A stretch of DNA of 64,000 bases from Helichrysum umbraculigerum (Eukaryota > Streptophyta > Magnoliopsida > Asterales > Asteraceae), in NCBI GenBank assembly GCA_949592205.1, contig CATIUR010000001.1, forward strand, positions 41,371,001 to 41,435,000, written 5' to 3'. Both the position numbers and the translations under genes were made by a program. Numbering within the stretch: position 1 is the stretch's first letter; every line of letters starts with the position of its first letter. A model generated the notes under the pieces. That model was not told where the DNA came from, made no database searches, and worked only from the letters and a program-made list of their open reading frames with translations. Of the stretch, positions 1-11,632 are shown piece after piece.

Positions 1-792
1 TTGAAAATATAATCCCACACTTAGAGTTTGAACATATAGAAAATGTTTCTCAAGTGTTTGGTTTGGGCTGGAATCCCACACTTAGTGATAAGTTTAGGAT
101 AGAGTATAGATTACTTTGCATTCCTAAGCTAACAAAATGAATCAATGTATGAAAAATGAGGTGAAAGGTAAGAAACTCCCCAGATGACGATTAGACGTTT
201 AGATTCGAAAGCTAAGAATTCGAAGATCTTCATTAAGAGTGATTCAGCTCCGCATGTCCTTATCTGGTGCACAGCGCTTTCTCATTCATGCTTAGCCAAG
301 AGTCGACCCATAATGTAAGTGGAAATTCTTATTAGTGAATTTCACACTTTTGTGATTTAAGATTTGGAGACGATTCTGGCTAAGATGTCTTGGAGTGTGG
401 GTTAAGATTCCACACTTAGATCTTTGAAGAGTCTGCGGTGCATGTGCGAGTTTCAGAAGAAGATAGACCAAAGCTCCTCTCCCGAGATGTGTGTAAGTTC
501 CGTGGTCTGCAGTTGTGAATTCCTTGATTGTCTACCTTTTGATATCACGGTTCTTTCTTGAACGCTCGTCATCTCATATGGTCTCGTGCTCATTCATCAC
601 ACATTCAATCACTTATTTTAAATAAAGAAACAAACATAATAAGTAAATACGATAAACGAAATATAATAATAAAGTTTCAACCATAGAGGTCGAAAAATAT
701 CCCAAAAGTTTTACCAAGTGCAAGATAGAGATCACTGTAATCAATATAATACAAAAGTCAGTGATATAAATATGAATCATAAGATAAGTAGT
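1..792 (-). other. J 3' noncoding region with repeated polypurine-tract-like motifs
   Basis: No convincing ORF. On the minus strand the motif CTAAGTGTGGGAT or a near copy occurs around 11-23, 70-84 and 408-420. The same motif sits directly before the 3' LTR of H (17470-17482) and three more times upstream of it, so these mark the 3' untranslated end of an Athila-type element. The J 3' LTR should begin just left of the window. Confidence 0.6.
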
Positions 793-2583
793 CTAGAATG
801 GAGGATCCTCTGCTGGTATGTCATCAGGCTGAGCTGGAGGTCCTGCAACTGACTGCTGTCCGCTAGATACCCTCTGCTCATCTGGAGGTAGTAGTCCTCT
901 CTGAATCAATATCTGCCTGAGAGTCATCGCTGGAAGCGCCATCATATCATCATAACCCTGTGCGAGCATGTCCGCAGTGGTAACACCTGCCGTCTGTAAC
1001 TTATCAAGGTAGAGCTGCCTGAGAGTGCTCTCAGTAGGAACCTGATCTGAGAAGATGGGGCCCAAATCCAAGTAAGGACCGATGCTACCAGTGAACAATG
1101 CATCGGCACCAATGTAGAGCAGATCTGGTCTGTATGATGTGCTAGCCTCTGGATGCTGGTCATGGGTCGGAATGGGTACACTCGGATGAGGCAATGATGC
1201 CTGCTGACGGGCTGGTGATGGTATGTGTACTGAGTAGACTCTGGCTATATCAGATGTGGATATGTGAGTGGGTAATGGTGCGGAGTAGGTGGTAGGTGTG
1301 CGTGGGCGTCTATATGGATGTGGTGGCTGAGTGGAAGTATGTGGATGTGGTGGAGGAAATGTGGTGTATGGGTGAGTGGTGGTATATGGGTGAGTGGCGG
1401 TATGGGTAGTGGGTGGAGGTGGTGGTCCACATCTATATAAGAAGTGATCAGGCTCAGGAGTACCATGTGTCCTAGCTGTCAGAACCTGCTGATCACGGAT
1501 AAACTGTAAAGCATGTAATAGATAGTACTGAGTAAGAGGAGTGACCGGATCCGTGTGATGCACAATGGCCTGTGTAGGCAGTACTGATGTGTCTGCTCCT
1601 CGTGATGTCTCAGGTACCTCTGCTGCAACTGGTCTCTGTGGCTGGGGACCAACATCTCTATCCTCTGTAGTCACGCGCTTCCTGCTCATGAAGCATCCAG
1701 GAATGGGCTGCCGAGTCTGATACCATAAGCACTGTCTCTCAGGTCCCTCATCACTGATCCTGATCAACTTACAATACTCTATATCAAACGGCTGCGAGCT
1801 AGCGTGATGGGTGTAATCCTCACGGTGACGGTCAGTGAGAATCCCCATGCCGACTAACAATCTCGTGATAATGGCTCCCATGAATACGTGGCGTCTATCC
1901 TCTCTCTTCTCCTTCCACAATCTATCCGCTATGATGTATGCGACATTTAGGTTCTGCTTCATTATGATCGCATCCATGAACTTAAGTTCTTCTGATGTAG
2001 CATGTCCAGCATCTCTCTTCCCAAAGATAGTACAGCACAGGAGCTTGTGAAGAATGTGATGAACTGGTCGGGTCATGAGTGAAGCTTTCACTCCACTCCT
2101 GAAGGTTGTCCCCGTCAATCCTCTCCATATCTCCTTGTGATCCCGTGATGGTAAACTGGAGATAGACTGGAAACTGCTGGTGAACCAATCAGAACTGGCC
2201 TGAGACTGTGTGTAAAGGCTAAGGTATACCCCGAAATCTCCAACTGTCATATGATATTTCTTCCCATGATACCGAAAAGTGATCTTCTTCTTATCAGTGA
2301 TCTCCAATCTCTCTCGGAACTCGTAAGTCATCATAAACTCAGTGACGACCTCTCGGTATATAGCCTCATTAATGGAGAAAAGATGGAAAAATGCAGCATG
2401 TTCCTCGCCATATTTATCATACTTAATCAAATCTTCCAACTCATCCCTAATACCCAAGCGTCTCATATCCTGCCATATGATGACTCTGTTTGACCCTAAG
2501 TATCGTCCCATCCATTTCTCAATATCGTCCATATTCTCGGGGGACGAAGCAAGCTTCCTCAACGAAGGGTTTGATAGATCCAT
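793..2583 (-). CDS. ATHILA ORF1-like protein of element J
   Basis: Open for 596 residues. Residues about 15-260 resemble the plant 'ATHILA ORF-1' retrotransposon domain (recognised from memory): a helical segment with LGIRDELEDL, then LFSINEAIYREVVTEF, then a GDFGVYLSLY stretch. Function is unknown; in Athila elements such ORFs are sometimes discussed as envelope-like, but I see no signal peptide or clear membrane segment. Residues about 385-460 are low-complexity Pro/His/Thr. The ATG follows directly on an excellent splice acceptor (pyrimidine-rich tract ending CAACAG, 2584-2600 on the minus strand), which supports this start and suggests expression from a spliced RNA. No internal stops, unlike ORF-A of the same element. 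The K copy (8658-8312) is homologous. Confidence 0.8.
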   Translation of the reverse strand: MDLSNPSLRKLASSPENMDDIEKWMGRYLGSNRVIIWQDMRRLGIRDELEDLIKYDKYGEEHAAFFHLFSINEAIYREVVTEFMMTYEFRERLEITDKKKITFRYHGKKYHMTVGDFGVYLSLYTQSQASSDWFTSSFQSISSLPSRDHKEIWRGLTGTTFRSGVKASLMTRPVHHILHKLLCCTIFGKRDAGHATSEELKFMDAIIMKQNLNVAYIIADRLWKEKREDRRHVFMGAIITRLLVGMGILTDRHREDYTHHASSQPFDIEYCKLIRISDEGPERQCLWYQTRQPIPGCFMSRKRVTTEDRDVGPQPQRPVAAEVPETSRGADTSVLPTQAIVHHTDPVTPLTQYYLLHALQFIRDQQVLTARTHGTPEPDHFLYRCGPPPPPTTHTATHPYTTTHPYTTFPPPHPHTSTQPPHPYRRPRTPTTYSAPLPTHISTSDIARVYSVHIPSPARQQASLPHPSVPIPTHDQHPEASTSYRPDLLYIGADALFTGSIGPYLDLGPIFSDQVPTESTLRQLYLDKLQTAGVTTADMLAQGYDDMMALPAMTLRQILIQRGLLPPDEQRVSSGQQSVAGPPAQPDDIPAEDPPF

Positions 2584-3574
2584 CTGTTGACAAGAAAATG
2601 AGATGGTAATAACAAATTGCTAAGTACATTTCCAAACAAAAATTGGAAATGTAGGCTTTAAAATATGAATAAATCCGTAATTTATTTTAAACAAAACCTA
2701 GGCCTAACCAATCCTCAATCCGCAATTTTCGCAACCATAAGTGTCTAACCTATTCCAAGGGTATTAAAGCAACAATAATACTAGCGTTTAATCCAAGTAA
2801 GCTCGTCATTTCAAACAACTAGCAAATATCTTTACTTTCATTTATGGCAACTTAATCTAAGTGAGCTTAACCATGTAATTACCTCAAATACATCAAGTGA
2901 ACCAAAAAGAACATAAACTAATTTATTTATGCAAATACCATATGGTTAAAGACACGTGTCAACTTATTCGGTTAATTTTGCAAGATTTAAAGATTTTGAT
3001 AAATGAATGACGGTAGCTTACGTGTGATGGTCATATTAAAAATATCCAACACTTTATTAATCAAGGTGGTGAATAATTAAAATATTCAAGGACCAAAAGC
3101 TAACTAAGGATTATTTGAAAATCTAAGAAACTTGCCATGATTTAATTAACTCAAGTACCATTTAAAAATTGAATATTTAAAATAAAGTATGATACTTAGT
3201 TAATTTTTAATCACAACGTGCTTACTTTAACTTTCAATAATCCTAGAGATCATTCAAAATAAACTAGCAATCATGTAAACATGTTTATCAAATCATACTA
3301 AGCATGAATTAATCAAAACAAGTCAAAACAAACTACTAGTTATCAAAAGTCAACAATTCTAGCAATTTTGACAACTTAAAGTCAACACTTGAAGATCAAA
3401 GTAACAAATTATCAAGTAATCTACTCAATCAAGCATGTAATCATGTTAAGCAACTATGCAAGAACACTTTTGAACCATAAAACACAAGATTTCACCATGG
3501 ATTTCATAGATCAAAAGTTGAAACCCTAACTTTTAAAAAATTAATGAAATTTAAAGATTTGAGTTAGGAATTAC
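2584..3574 (-). other. Probable intron upstream of J ORF1
   Basis: Minus-strand donor GCAAG|GTAAT at 3575/3574 and acceptor TTGTCAACAG at 2584 bracket 991 bp of AT-rich noncoding DNA. K has an equivalent donor, GCAAG|GTATG, at 46579/46578 and an acceptor, TTCTCAG, at 8664, so the arrangement is conserved in two copies. The acceptor abuts the ORF1 ATG. Confidence 0.55.
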
Positions 3575-4299
3575 CTTGCAAGTGATGAAATGATGTTATG
3601 TATGCAAGAGAGATGATAAAATGAAGAACTGGAAGCTTTAAATCATCAAAAATGGTGGAAAAATGAAGGTTTGGTGATGGTGATGGGAAAGCCGACGGTT
3701 TGGAGGAAGGTGAAGGAAGAAAACTTTTGACTTTTTGACTTTTTGTTTGTAGTGGATCCCTTCCTCTTGGTTTAAATACGTTTCGATTTAAAACGCGAAA
3801 GATACGATACGTACGATTGGTTTTCGAAAGGTTTTAAGATTTTTAATAAAGTAACCAAAAGTAAATACGAATCTTTATAAAAAGTTTTCGCGAATTAAAA
3901 TTGTATTTTAAATTGCGTGCGAAAAGTTCCTTGCGGTTAAACAGAAACGAGTTTATTTAAAAACGAAACAATATTTTTATGTACTTTAAACTTTAAAACA
4001 AATCATAATTAATTTACCAAAATTTTAAAATTAAAACTTTGTTAAATTTTTCTGAAAAGTTCGAACTTATGCAAACTACGCGAGTTTAAAGTTTAAAGGA
4101 CGTTTTCTTGATTTTTAAACGAAAGCTTTAAAATGAAAAATTAATTTAAACTAAAACTAATACTAACTAATATTAATTAACCTAGATAGGCTTGGGGTGC
4201 CTCCCAAGAGCGCTTTGTTAAAGACGAAAGCTCGTCCATATCAGACTTACTGCTTTACCGGATAGTGTCCGAGATGACACTGTTGGGTACAGTTGATGC
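3575..4299 (-). promoter_or_regulatory. Candidate internal promoter and leader exon for J ORF1
   Basis: Between ORF-A and ORF1 the minus strand has a TATA-like CGTATTTAAA (3771-3780) followed by about 165 bp of CT-rich leader sequence ending at the splice donor at 3575. This looks like a promoter plus 5' leader exon independent of the LTR. The rest, 3785-4299, is AT-rich with no ORF. Inference only; no transcript evidence. Confidence 0.4.
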
Positions 4300-5667
4300 T
4301 TAGGATAGAGACAAGGTATAGCGGAAAATAAACGTACCTCGGAGAGCTCGGATGACATAGTAAACTAAATCAGCAGGATTTATGAAATACCGTTCAAATT
4401 CTGTTAAGAATTCTCGTTCTTCCTGACTGAGTCGTAACAATGCATCGACAAAACGATTAAATTCCCGTTTCACCTTTTTCTGGTTTGAAATGCCATCCCT
4501 AAATCTAGTATCTAGATAAGACAGATCATAGAGCAGTTTTGAAAGTAAATCCACAAATTCCGTTTCCTCAGAAGAATCAGGATTTCCGTAAGTAGTATGA
4601 ACTGCTTGCGAAAGTTCTTCGATATAAATCTTCTGTTTGTTAGTGAACGGGAATTTGGTTTTTTGGAATAACTGGATTAGCTGGATATGGATCTATTTCC
4701 TTTTTGCAAAGAAAGCAGTGTCCATAGCTTCCTCAGTTGATTCGGGAAAAATAGCTCTAAGCTCATTAATTAAATAAGTAGCAGGATCAACAAAGAATGG
4801 AATATCTGCAAGAATCATGTCAGACTTGATAGGGCTTCTTTCTATCCAAAATTCAAGCTCGTCAATCAGGAACGCAACATAACGATTAATCCTAGGTTGT
4901 GAATCAGAGGGATAATCGATGCAGGCAAGTAAATCCATTAAAAGATCTAATTCTGATTTTAACGATAGCTCGTCTTTTCTACTGTGTTTAGCACGAAGAA
5001 GTCTAATTATCCTATCAATCTCAACAAAGGTCTTTCTCTGCTCAAATGTAAATGGAAAATCAGATATCTTAAGATATTTCAGAAAGTTGGCATGAATATC
5101 TATCCTCCTATTGGGCTTTTGAGAATTTCCTAAGTGATGGTCTGTTTCTGATTTGGGTAGATGATTCCTAGATTCAGTGTTTAATCGGGTTGGTGTTTCT
5201 ATCCTAAGTTCATTCTCAACCTGATATTGGAGACACTCTTCCTCAACAACACTTGAATAAAGTGTAGTGGGGTGGGTTCGCAAAATATCTGGGAGATCGT
5301 ACTCAAAGTATTCATCTAAACAATGAAGACGTTCATTCAAATCCATCCAAGGCATGGGTGGATAGAAAAACACTTCGATTCCAAATGGTTCATCATCAGG
5401 TAAAGTAGCAGGTCTAATATAGTGTGGATACCTAAACAGGATTGACAGAATCTCAGGGTCAAGTGTGGGTTGACCACTTAAAGCAATAGTAACAGAAGCT
5501 GGAATCTTCTGCTGAGATTCATCAAAACCTAAGTCTAAGCTCGATATTTTTGGGTTCTCAACTTCATGGTTAACACAGATCTCTCTAACGTCAGAGGAGT
5601 TTGACTCATACTCTGGACAGTCAAAGAATTCCGCATCTACCAAAGCCGTCATCTCATCCGTCATCAT
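4300..5667 (-). pseudogene. ORF-A of element J (unknown family, two FPF..Q modules), one in-frame stop
   Basis: A 456-codon frame from ATG 5667 to 4300, interrupted by one TAG at 4695-4693; both halves are in the same frame. I do not recognise the family. It contains two copies of a roughly 60-residue module: module 1 at about residues 195-265 (core FPFTFEQRKT) and module 2 just after the TAG (core FPFTNKQK). Each is followed by a helical segment: RYVAFLIDELEFWIE then IPFFVDPATYLINELR after module 1, and INPADLVYYVIRALRG after module 2. The first ~150 residues are acidic and Pro-rich. ORF-A of K aligns over the whole second half, and the tail of the H polyprotein has the same modules. It begins about 200 bp after the primer site, where gag normally sits. 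Not gag-like: no zinc knuckle. Confidence 0.65.
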
Positions 5668-5862
5668 TTGATTGAGAGGAGAGATGGGGTTTGAAGGAGA
5701 ATTAAGTTTATTTTTATTTTCTAATTTTTATGTATTTTTTAGGGTTTAAGAACTAAGTTATCTAACTAATAAAGCAGTTAACTTCCAAAGTAATGATAAT
5801 CTTAGGGAAGGATCTCCTAAATCTAATTATCTAAGGCAGAATTCAATTCTTGACGAAACCGA

Positions 5863-5880
5863 TCCCCGGCAGCGGCGCCA
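5863..5880 (-). other. Primer binding site of J (tRNA-Asp-like)
   Basis: On the minus strand TGGCGCCGCTGCCGGGGA, which fits the 3' end of plant tRNA-Asp with one mismatch (from memory). It lies six bases inside the 5' LTR edge, as in H. Confidence 0.8.
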
Positions 5881-7430
5881 AAAACTTGTCACGGTCCCAG
5901 CGGTCGGTCGGGTTTTAGAATCCGGGTCGTTGCACCGACGGCTACTGAGACGCGCGAACGGTTTTAAAAATTTATATTTGCTGGGCTCAAACTATGCAAT
6001 CTACCTACCTTGTGGGTAAGGCGGCAAGTATAACTCGAGTGTCGTCCAAAATCGGAACGAATTGAATTGAATTGGAACCTACCAAAGATAACTTGACAAT
6101 AGGATGGGTTTAAAACAAGGTAGGTATGGGTTTTGGTTTTGTCTAATCTAATCTAAAGACAGAAATTAAAATGCAAAAAAGTAAACGAGAATATAAGCAG
6201 CAGGTAGAGAGTGATTGCTGAAACTTCGACGATTAGGGTTTCGGGATGATATTATATAGATGATAGGTGATTACTCTGGTTAAGAATCTTCTAAACAGTT
6301 GGTGTAAACACTAGGACCCTACGTCTAGGTGTAACCCTAAAGCATATGTCACTAAATCCTAGGTTATCCTGATTCTGATCAGATGGGACTGTCTTCAGAC
6401 CCACCTCACCGTCTCTTTCGGAGACCAAGCGACCCTCTGAATGGGGTTAAGGAATAAGGCGACAGTCCACAACACTGACTTTTCTTAACACTTATGTCTA
6501 TCCAATTTTAACAGAGTAATACTGGTTGTATGCTGAATAAGTTAAACTATCGGTTAAGTAGAGTTTAGGGGTTTTAAGCATCTGGGAACACAGCCGGCAT
6601 CCTTGCTTTCATTTCCTAACTCATGTTTTATCTGTTTAAGTTCTTAATAATTCCGTCATGGATTAGACCCTCCTTTGCAATCATTCGTTCATCCCTAGGT
6701 ATGCGTACAGTGTATAGTGACCTTATTTTCCACAGTACTCTAACCCTAGGTATATCTACGGTGTTTTAAAGACCTATTATATCTTTACACAGCTTTATAA
6801 CCAGAGGTAGTTTAACGGTGTACTATAGCATTTTCACGGCTTAACAAGACCTAGACCCGTGTCTGGAAGGGTTGCTTCCAGGTAATCCACGGTGAGATAG
6901 GCCACCGGCATTTCCGTGGCTTCCACGTATTTGTACTCTACAAGTGGTATTTCCAATGCTATACCAAGTATTCTGACGTGTTATGGCGATCTCACAGTTT
7001 CATACAAACAGGAGATAACTGTGTATTCGTAGTTAGGGTTGATCAGATCCTATTCTAAGGCAACAGTCACGTGAGAGACCAGAAAGGGTGATTAATTAAA
7101 TGTACATCCAGGATAAGTCTAAACATGTATGCAGCATAACAACTACCAATCATATATAAGATATGTTAATTAAACATCATCCCTAATCCTAACATCTACA
7201 TTCCAACAATCACATATTAATCTAGCTAATCAGCATGGCAACAATCATAAATCGTACTGAAATAATATGCAAAGTAAACATTATAACAGTAAGAAAGTAA
7301 GATAATATCACCAGATTAGAAGAGTAATACTGAGGATTACAACAGTCTGACTTGAATAACCTTGCTACAGCTTGATTACCCAATTACAACTTTCCTCTAG
7401 CTCTAACCGCTAACTTATATCTCTCTAGTT

Positions 7431-7532
7431 CTCCTCTAACTCCTAAGAGTAGTGCTAGAGAGAGAAACTAGAGAGAGAACTAACTACAAGAATAATTCTC
7501 CTCTAACTCCTAAGAGTAGTGCTAGAGAGAGA
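7431..7532 (-). repeat. Direct duplication in the J LTR
   Basis: A segment of about 35 bp containing CTCCTAAGAGTAGTGCTAGAG occurs at about 7431-7465 and again at about 7498-7532, within GA-rich sequence just downstream of the likely transcription start. Confidence 0.6.
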
Positions 7533-7606
7533 ATTCTAGAGAGAGAAAGAGAAGTGTGTGAAATGAAAGGTGTAGGTGTGTGTTTGAAATGAATGAGGAG
7601 GCTTGG

Positions 7607-7614
7607 TATTTATA
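7607..7614 (-). promoter_or_regulatory. TATA box of the J LTR
   Basis: TATAAATA on the minus strand, followed by an A/C/T-rich transcribed-leader-like stretch. The H and K LTRs have the same context (CTATAAATAGGAGG). Confidence 0.6.
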
Positions 7615-8311
7615 GGAGAATGAGGTGAAGCTTGGTACAAGTCACAAAGCATGAAGAACAAGCACCAAAGCGCATACGGGGGGTACCGGACCAAGGGGGC
7701 AAACGGCACCTCACAAGCCACCAGGCCCCGTATACGGCACCCCAAGGGCCTTATACGGCACCTAGGGTACCGTATACGGTACCTAGGTGGCCAGGGGGGG
7801 TTGGTGCTTGGTTTGACCTCCGCTTGTTTCTCTGTTGCTTGGTTCGTCCGTATCTTCTTCGTTTGGGCTCCGATTTGCTTGATTCTTGCGCCGTTGGCTT
7901 CGTTTTTCCGTTACGCTTCTAATGACACTAATTTTGCCAGATTTGGAAGTGTTTGACTTTTGCGTGTTCCGGATGACGATCGGCGGGTTTCTAGACTGCA
8001 TATCTTTTTCGTTCTTCACCCGTTTCTCTTGATTCTTTCACCACCGATCTTGGATTTTCCTATTGAATCACAAAATATGCATTAAGATTTACTTTGATAG
8101 GATAATCAAGAATGGAATATTTAAGGTGATAGTTTTTGCCTCGGTTTGCGTGCAGAATGGATGCTTTTACTGATTTTTGTAGCAATGCCCGAATTTAGAC
8201 TACCTTGGTGATTTTTGATGATAAATGATTGTTTTGAAATGTTTTCACCAAAGAATAGTCCAAAAAGTGCGGAAATAGGTACTTATAAACATGACTTTTT
8301 AGGTCACATCA

Positions 8312-8658
8312 CTGCCCATGTACTGAAATGAGATCGAACATTCTTCAATTCTCTCCTTCTTCTGAAATTTGAAGGTGGCTATAAATTCAGTAACCATCTT
8401 CACATATACTGGCTCATCAATACTGAATAATCTCTTGAATGATTCAAACTGCTGCCCATCAACTGTATAGGTAAGTATGCTTTCGAGTCTTTGCTTAAAT
8501 CCTAATGCTTGCATAATATTCCAGTCAATGTGCCTGAGGCAACCAAACTTCTTGTCTCTCCAGATATGTGCCATCTTGTCGTATGCTGGTGTGGCACTCA
8601 TGTATGCTAAGGATCCTGCAAGGGGTCGTGCTGGGTTTAATTTCTTCTTTCGTGCCAT
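8312..8658 (-). pseudogene. ATHILA ORF1-like gene of element K, cut by J
   Basis: From ATG 8658 the frame gives about 115 residues of K sequence before running into the J LTR at 8311. It contains LFSIDEPVYVKMVTEF, clearly homologous to LFSINEAIYREVVTEF of J ORF1, and an upstream segment with a similar arrangement. A splice acceptor (TTCTCAG, minus strand 8670-8664) lies five bases before the ATG, so an earlier in-frame ATG at 8673 lies in the intron and is less likely. The rest of the gene should lie left of J, off the window. Confidence 0.75.
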
Positions 8659-9149
8659 TGTACCTGAGAACATTTAAAGTAATGGATCCTTTGAGAAAGA
8701 GAAATTCTAAGCACGCTCCGAAGAATTTCGAAGTGAGGGCTTTAATTTCTAGACAATCTAAAGATTTCATTAAACATAAAATGCTCTCATGCAGCAAATA
8801 GTCAATTATTTATCAAGGCAATATCGTCACTTAGAAAAATATAGTCATGGAATGGCAGTTGTCTTATTGTGAAGTACTGTTATTTACAAAGTTTGGTGCA
8901 AACCAAGTTGGAAACGACAGGAATTAACAATTCATGGTAATATCATTATCGGTATGGTTTGACTTTAAGAGTGCAGGCTGAAGTAAGGTTTTTGAATAAA
9001 TTAGTTTGTCTTAAAAATTCAATACTTCAGGTTGACTTTTCAGGTCAAAGCTTTCTTCAAGTGATATTTTCAAATGTCCGCATGCCATAATTTTAACCTA
9101 TTCATGTATGCATGTTCTAAGTCATTTTAAGCATTTCCTAATTGATAAG
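8312..9149 (-). mobile_element. Element K, fragment between J and H
   Basis: The part of K left between the J and H insertions. It holds the 5' half of K ORF1 (8658-8312) and about 490 bp of AT-rich intron-like spacer. It rejoins K at 46102: the last bases, ATAAG (9145-9149), are the left copy of the H target duplication and recur at 46097-46101. Confidence 0.85.
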
Positions 9150-11626
9150 TGATATCGCGTAAAAAGTCACATTTTTACTACCGATATCTCTCTCATTCTG
9201 GAACGATTCTTGGCATTTTAATTCAAATATAGCACAAATCAGTAACATTATGCCAAGAAGGTCAAAACGAGGTTGCACGATAAAAATCAAGTAAAACGGA
9301 TGTGAAACGAACATTTCACACACGTTTGAAGATTCAAGGCATAAAAATGAGATTTCAAGACCAAAGTGCCCTTCACCAAGATCCATTATTTCCAAGATGT
9401 TCGTTTTCAAAATTCGGATCCAACAGAAGAAGAATCAACTGAAACGGGTAAAAAATGAAGATTTCGCGCCCGTCGGAAGATCCAAATGATCCGTGCACAA
9501 TATCTGCAGTTAGGGACCTCATCTCAAGGCCTATCCTATGCCAAAATCTTCGATTTTGAATTACGAATCCAACAAAAAAAGAATCAACTCAAACAGAGGT
9601 ATAACGAAGAAAACACGCACGAATCAATAAACGAAGCAACAAACAACGTAACGGGGCTGGGGTGGGCCCACCGCCGCCGGCAGCACCTCCACCGCCGTCG
9701 GCCACACCAAGGGCGGCGCCGGCCACCCTGCTCCCATCCCATTTTCTGTTTTTGGTAACTTTTGGTACCCGGTGCGGCCACTTTTCGTGTTGTACGGTAC
9801 CCGGTTCGCCTACTTTTCGTATGGTACATACCACTTTTGGCAAGCTTTCTAACATGCACCTCAAGACCAACTTGTGCTAATGTGAGCCAAAGCTCACCTA
9901 TAAATAGGAGGCTCTTGGTTCATTTGAAAGACACACCTACACATATCACATATGCACTAGTTACTTTCTCACTTTCTCATTCTACTTTCTTAAAATTAGC
10001 ATTAGGTTAGTTTAGCATTTTGTTTAGAGTAGAAAGAAAGCTGGGAACGTGTTGTAATCTTTGGTGTACGCTTGGAGTTACGCTCGTTAATTCAAGTCTA
10101 TTCCTTCTCGTATATTAATCTCGGTTATCTCTATCCTTATCTATCTTAATTAAACATGTTTGCTTTAATTATGTTTGCGATCGTTATTACCATGATTAGC
10201 GAGTAGATTACTATTGTATTTGTTGTGATGTAGTTAGTATATATAATTGTGGGATGACTTTGAATACGTCGTGAGATAATATGACGGCCCCTATTTGACT
10301 GATTACTCGGTATAGTATTGGAAATGCTTTTAAGCATAATACAAATATATGGAAGCCGGTAACGACCGAAGGTAGTTGTATTATAGATCGACGTTATAAA
10401 ATGGGAAACTTTGTGAATGGATTTATCTTATGGTTTTAAACCTAAAACTTATATTCGCCTTTCTATTAACAAACGTGATTGTAACTTTGTAAAGAGGAGT
10501 CGCGAACCTCAATACTCGGTCAATAGTTATCTGTCTAAAAACTATGTTTTTAATTGTAACGTCATGCAAGCATTATAAAATGCAATGTGATTACGTGGAC
10601 TTGCCATGAGTATTGTACACTTCTGATCACATCGTACTTGTCATGTAAACATCGCGAAGCAATTAAACTCACAACGGAAACGTTGGTAAACAATTTAATA
10701 CGTTGTGAACTACCATAGTATTTTCCGACATGGTCTGGGTTTAACTTTCTGTAAAAAGCCGTCAGCATTTTAATTAGTTGTTTTAGTTTAAATTAGATTA
10801 GATTAGGTAGGCTAAAGGCTAAATGTCCATTTACGAAAACCTAGGGATTTGTTAATTGTATTGAGAAAGGCAAGTTTAAAATCCAACTTAACCCGATACT
10901 TTTTATTAAAACCATGAAACCTAAAGTACGGTACGCAAGAAGCCTAAATGCTTTCCCTCGTTTATCACGCTTAAGTTTCATTGGTAGAAATTGATTAAAT
11001 AAGTCCGGACACAAGTTCTAAGTTAGTTGTTTAATGGATTCATAATCATTGTGGTATTAAGAACGGCTAGACATGTTATGGACTTGCTACTCTATTCCTT
11101 CGCCCACGAGCGAATACGTTCAATAATATGGGCCACTGACTCCGTCACAGGAGAGTGTGGAGAGTTGAGCATCGTCTATCTGGTCAGAATCATGATACCT
11201 TAGTTCCTCGTGACATATTAGTTGATAACCGACTAATAAGGAATCTATTGGTTATACCATAAGTTAATGAATCTCATAAGCAACCCAATTTAGTTAATCG
11301 TTTTCCCGTAAGAGTCATCATCCCATAATTATTAACTAACGAACTCACAACAAATACTACTTTGCATTATCTGATATCCTATTACATTTTATCCGCTTTA
11401 TTTAGTTTACTTAGTTAACTGAACCAAAACCCCCAACGCACTCTTTGAAAACATTTACTAGAAAAGAAAGATTGATTGGATCACCTCCGCTTCAATTCAG
11501 TTTCTCTTTAAGAACGACTCTAGGTCCAACTTACCGCCTACTAACCTTTTGGTTCAGTACTAGTAAGTCACACTTAGACCCCAGCAATTATAAATTATAA
11601 ACCACCCGTTGTTTTGAGAAGCAACA
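9150..11626 (+). repeat. 5' LTR of element H
   Basis: 2477 bp, starting TGATATCGCG and ending AAGCAACA. The 3' LTR is the same apart from many scattered substitutions and small length changes in the GC-rich CCGCCG stretch near 9665-9720. Confidence 0.92.
9898..9907 (+). promoter_or_regulatory. TATA box of the H 5' LTR
   Basis: CTATAAATAG, conserved at 18215-18224 in the 3' LTR and on the minus strand of the K LTR (50552-50561). Transcription would start about 30 bp downstream. Confidence 0.65.
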
Positions 11627-11632
11627 AGTTTT

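Larger units (their letters stand above)
1..8311 (-). mobile_element. Element J: polymerase-less Athila-type LTR retrotransposon, left end off window
   Basis: Minus-strand element read from its 5' LTR (5887-8311) leftwards. After a tRNA-Asp-like primer site come ORF-A (5667-4300), a spacer holding a probable internal promoter and intron, an ATHILA ORF1-like gene (2583-793) and a 3' noncoding part with polypurine-like motifs near the window edge. No gag, protease, reverse transcriptase or integrase is visible between primer site and 3' region, so J looks non-autonomous. It is inserted in ORF1 of element K: the K reading frame stops exactly at the LTR edge at 8311/8312. The right copy of the target duplication should be CTGCC (8312-8316); the left copy lies outside the window. 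Confidence 0.8.
5887..8311 (-). repeat. 5' LTR of element J
   Basis: 2425 bp. Begins TGATGTGACC and ends CCGTGACA on the minus strand (TG...CA). The inner edge is set by the primer site and the outer edge by the break in K ORF1. The TG-proximal end, with AAAAAGTCA, resembles the H and K LTR ends, so J is a related but distinct subfamily. Confidence 0.8.

Noticed and set aside
7632..7956. Small ORFs on the plus strand of the J LTR
   Set aside because: Overlapping frames inside LTR sequence with no homologue in the related LTRs.
9584..9870. Arg/Gly-rich ORFs on the minus strand of the H LTR (also 17922-18187)
   Set aside because: They come from the GC-rich CCGCCG stretch of the LTR, vary in length between the two LTRs and have no motif.
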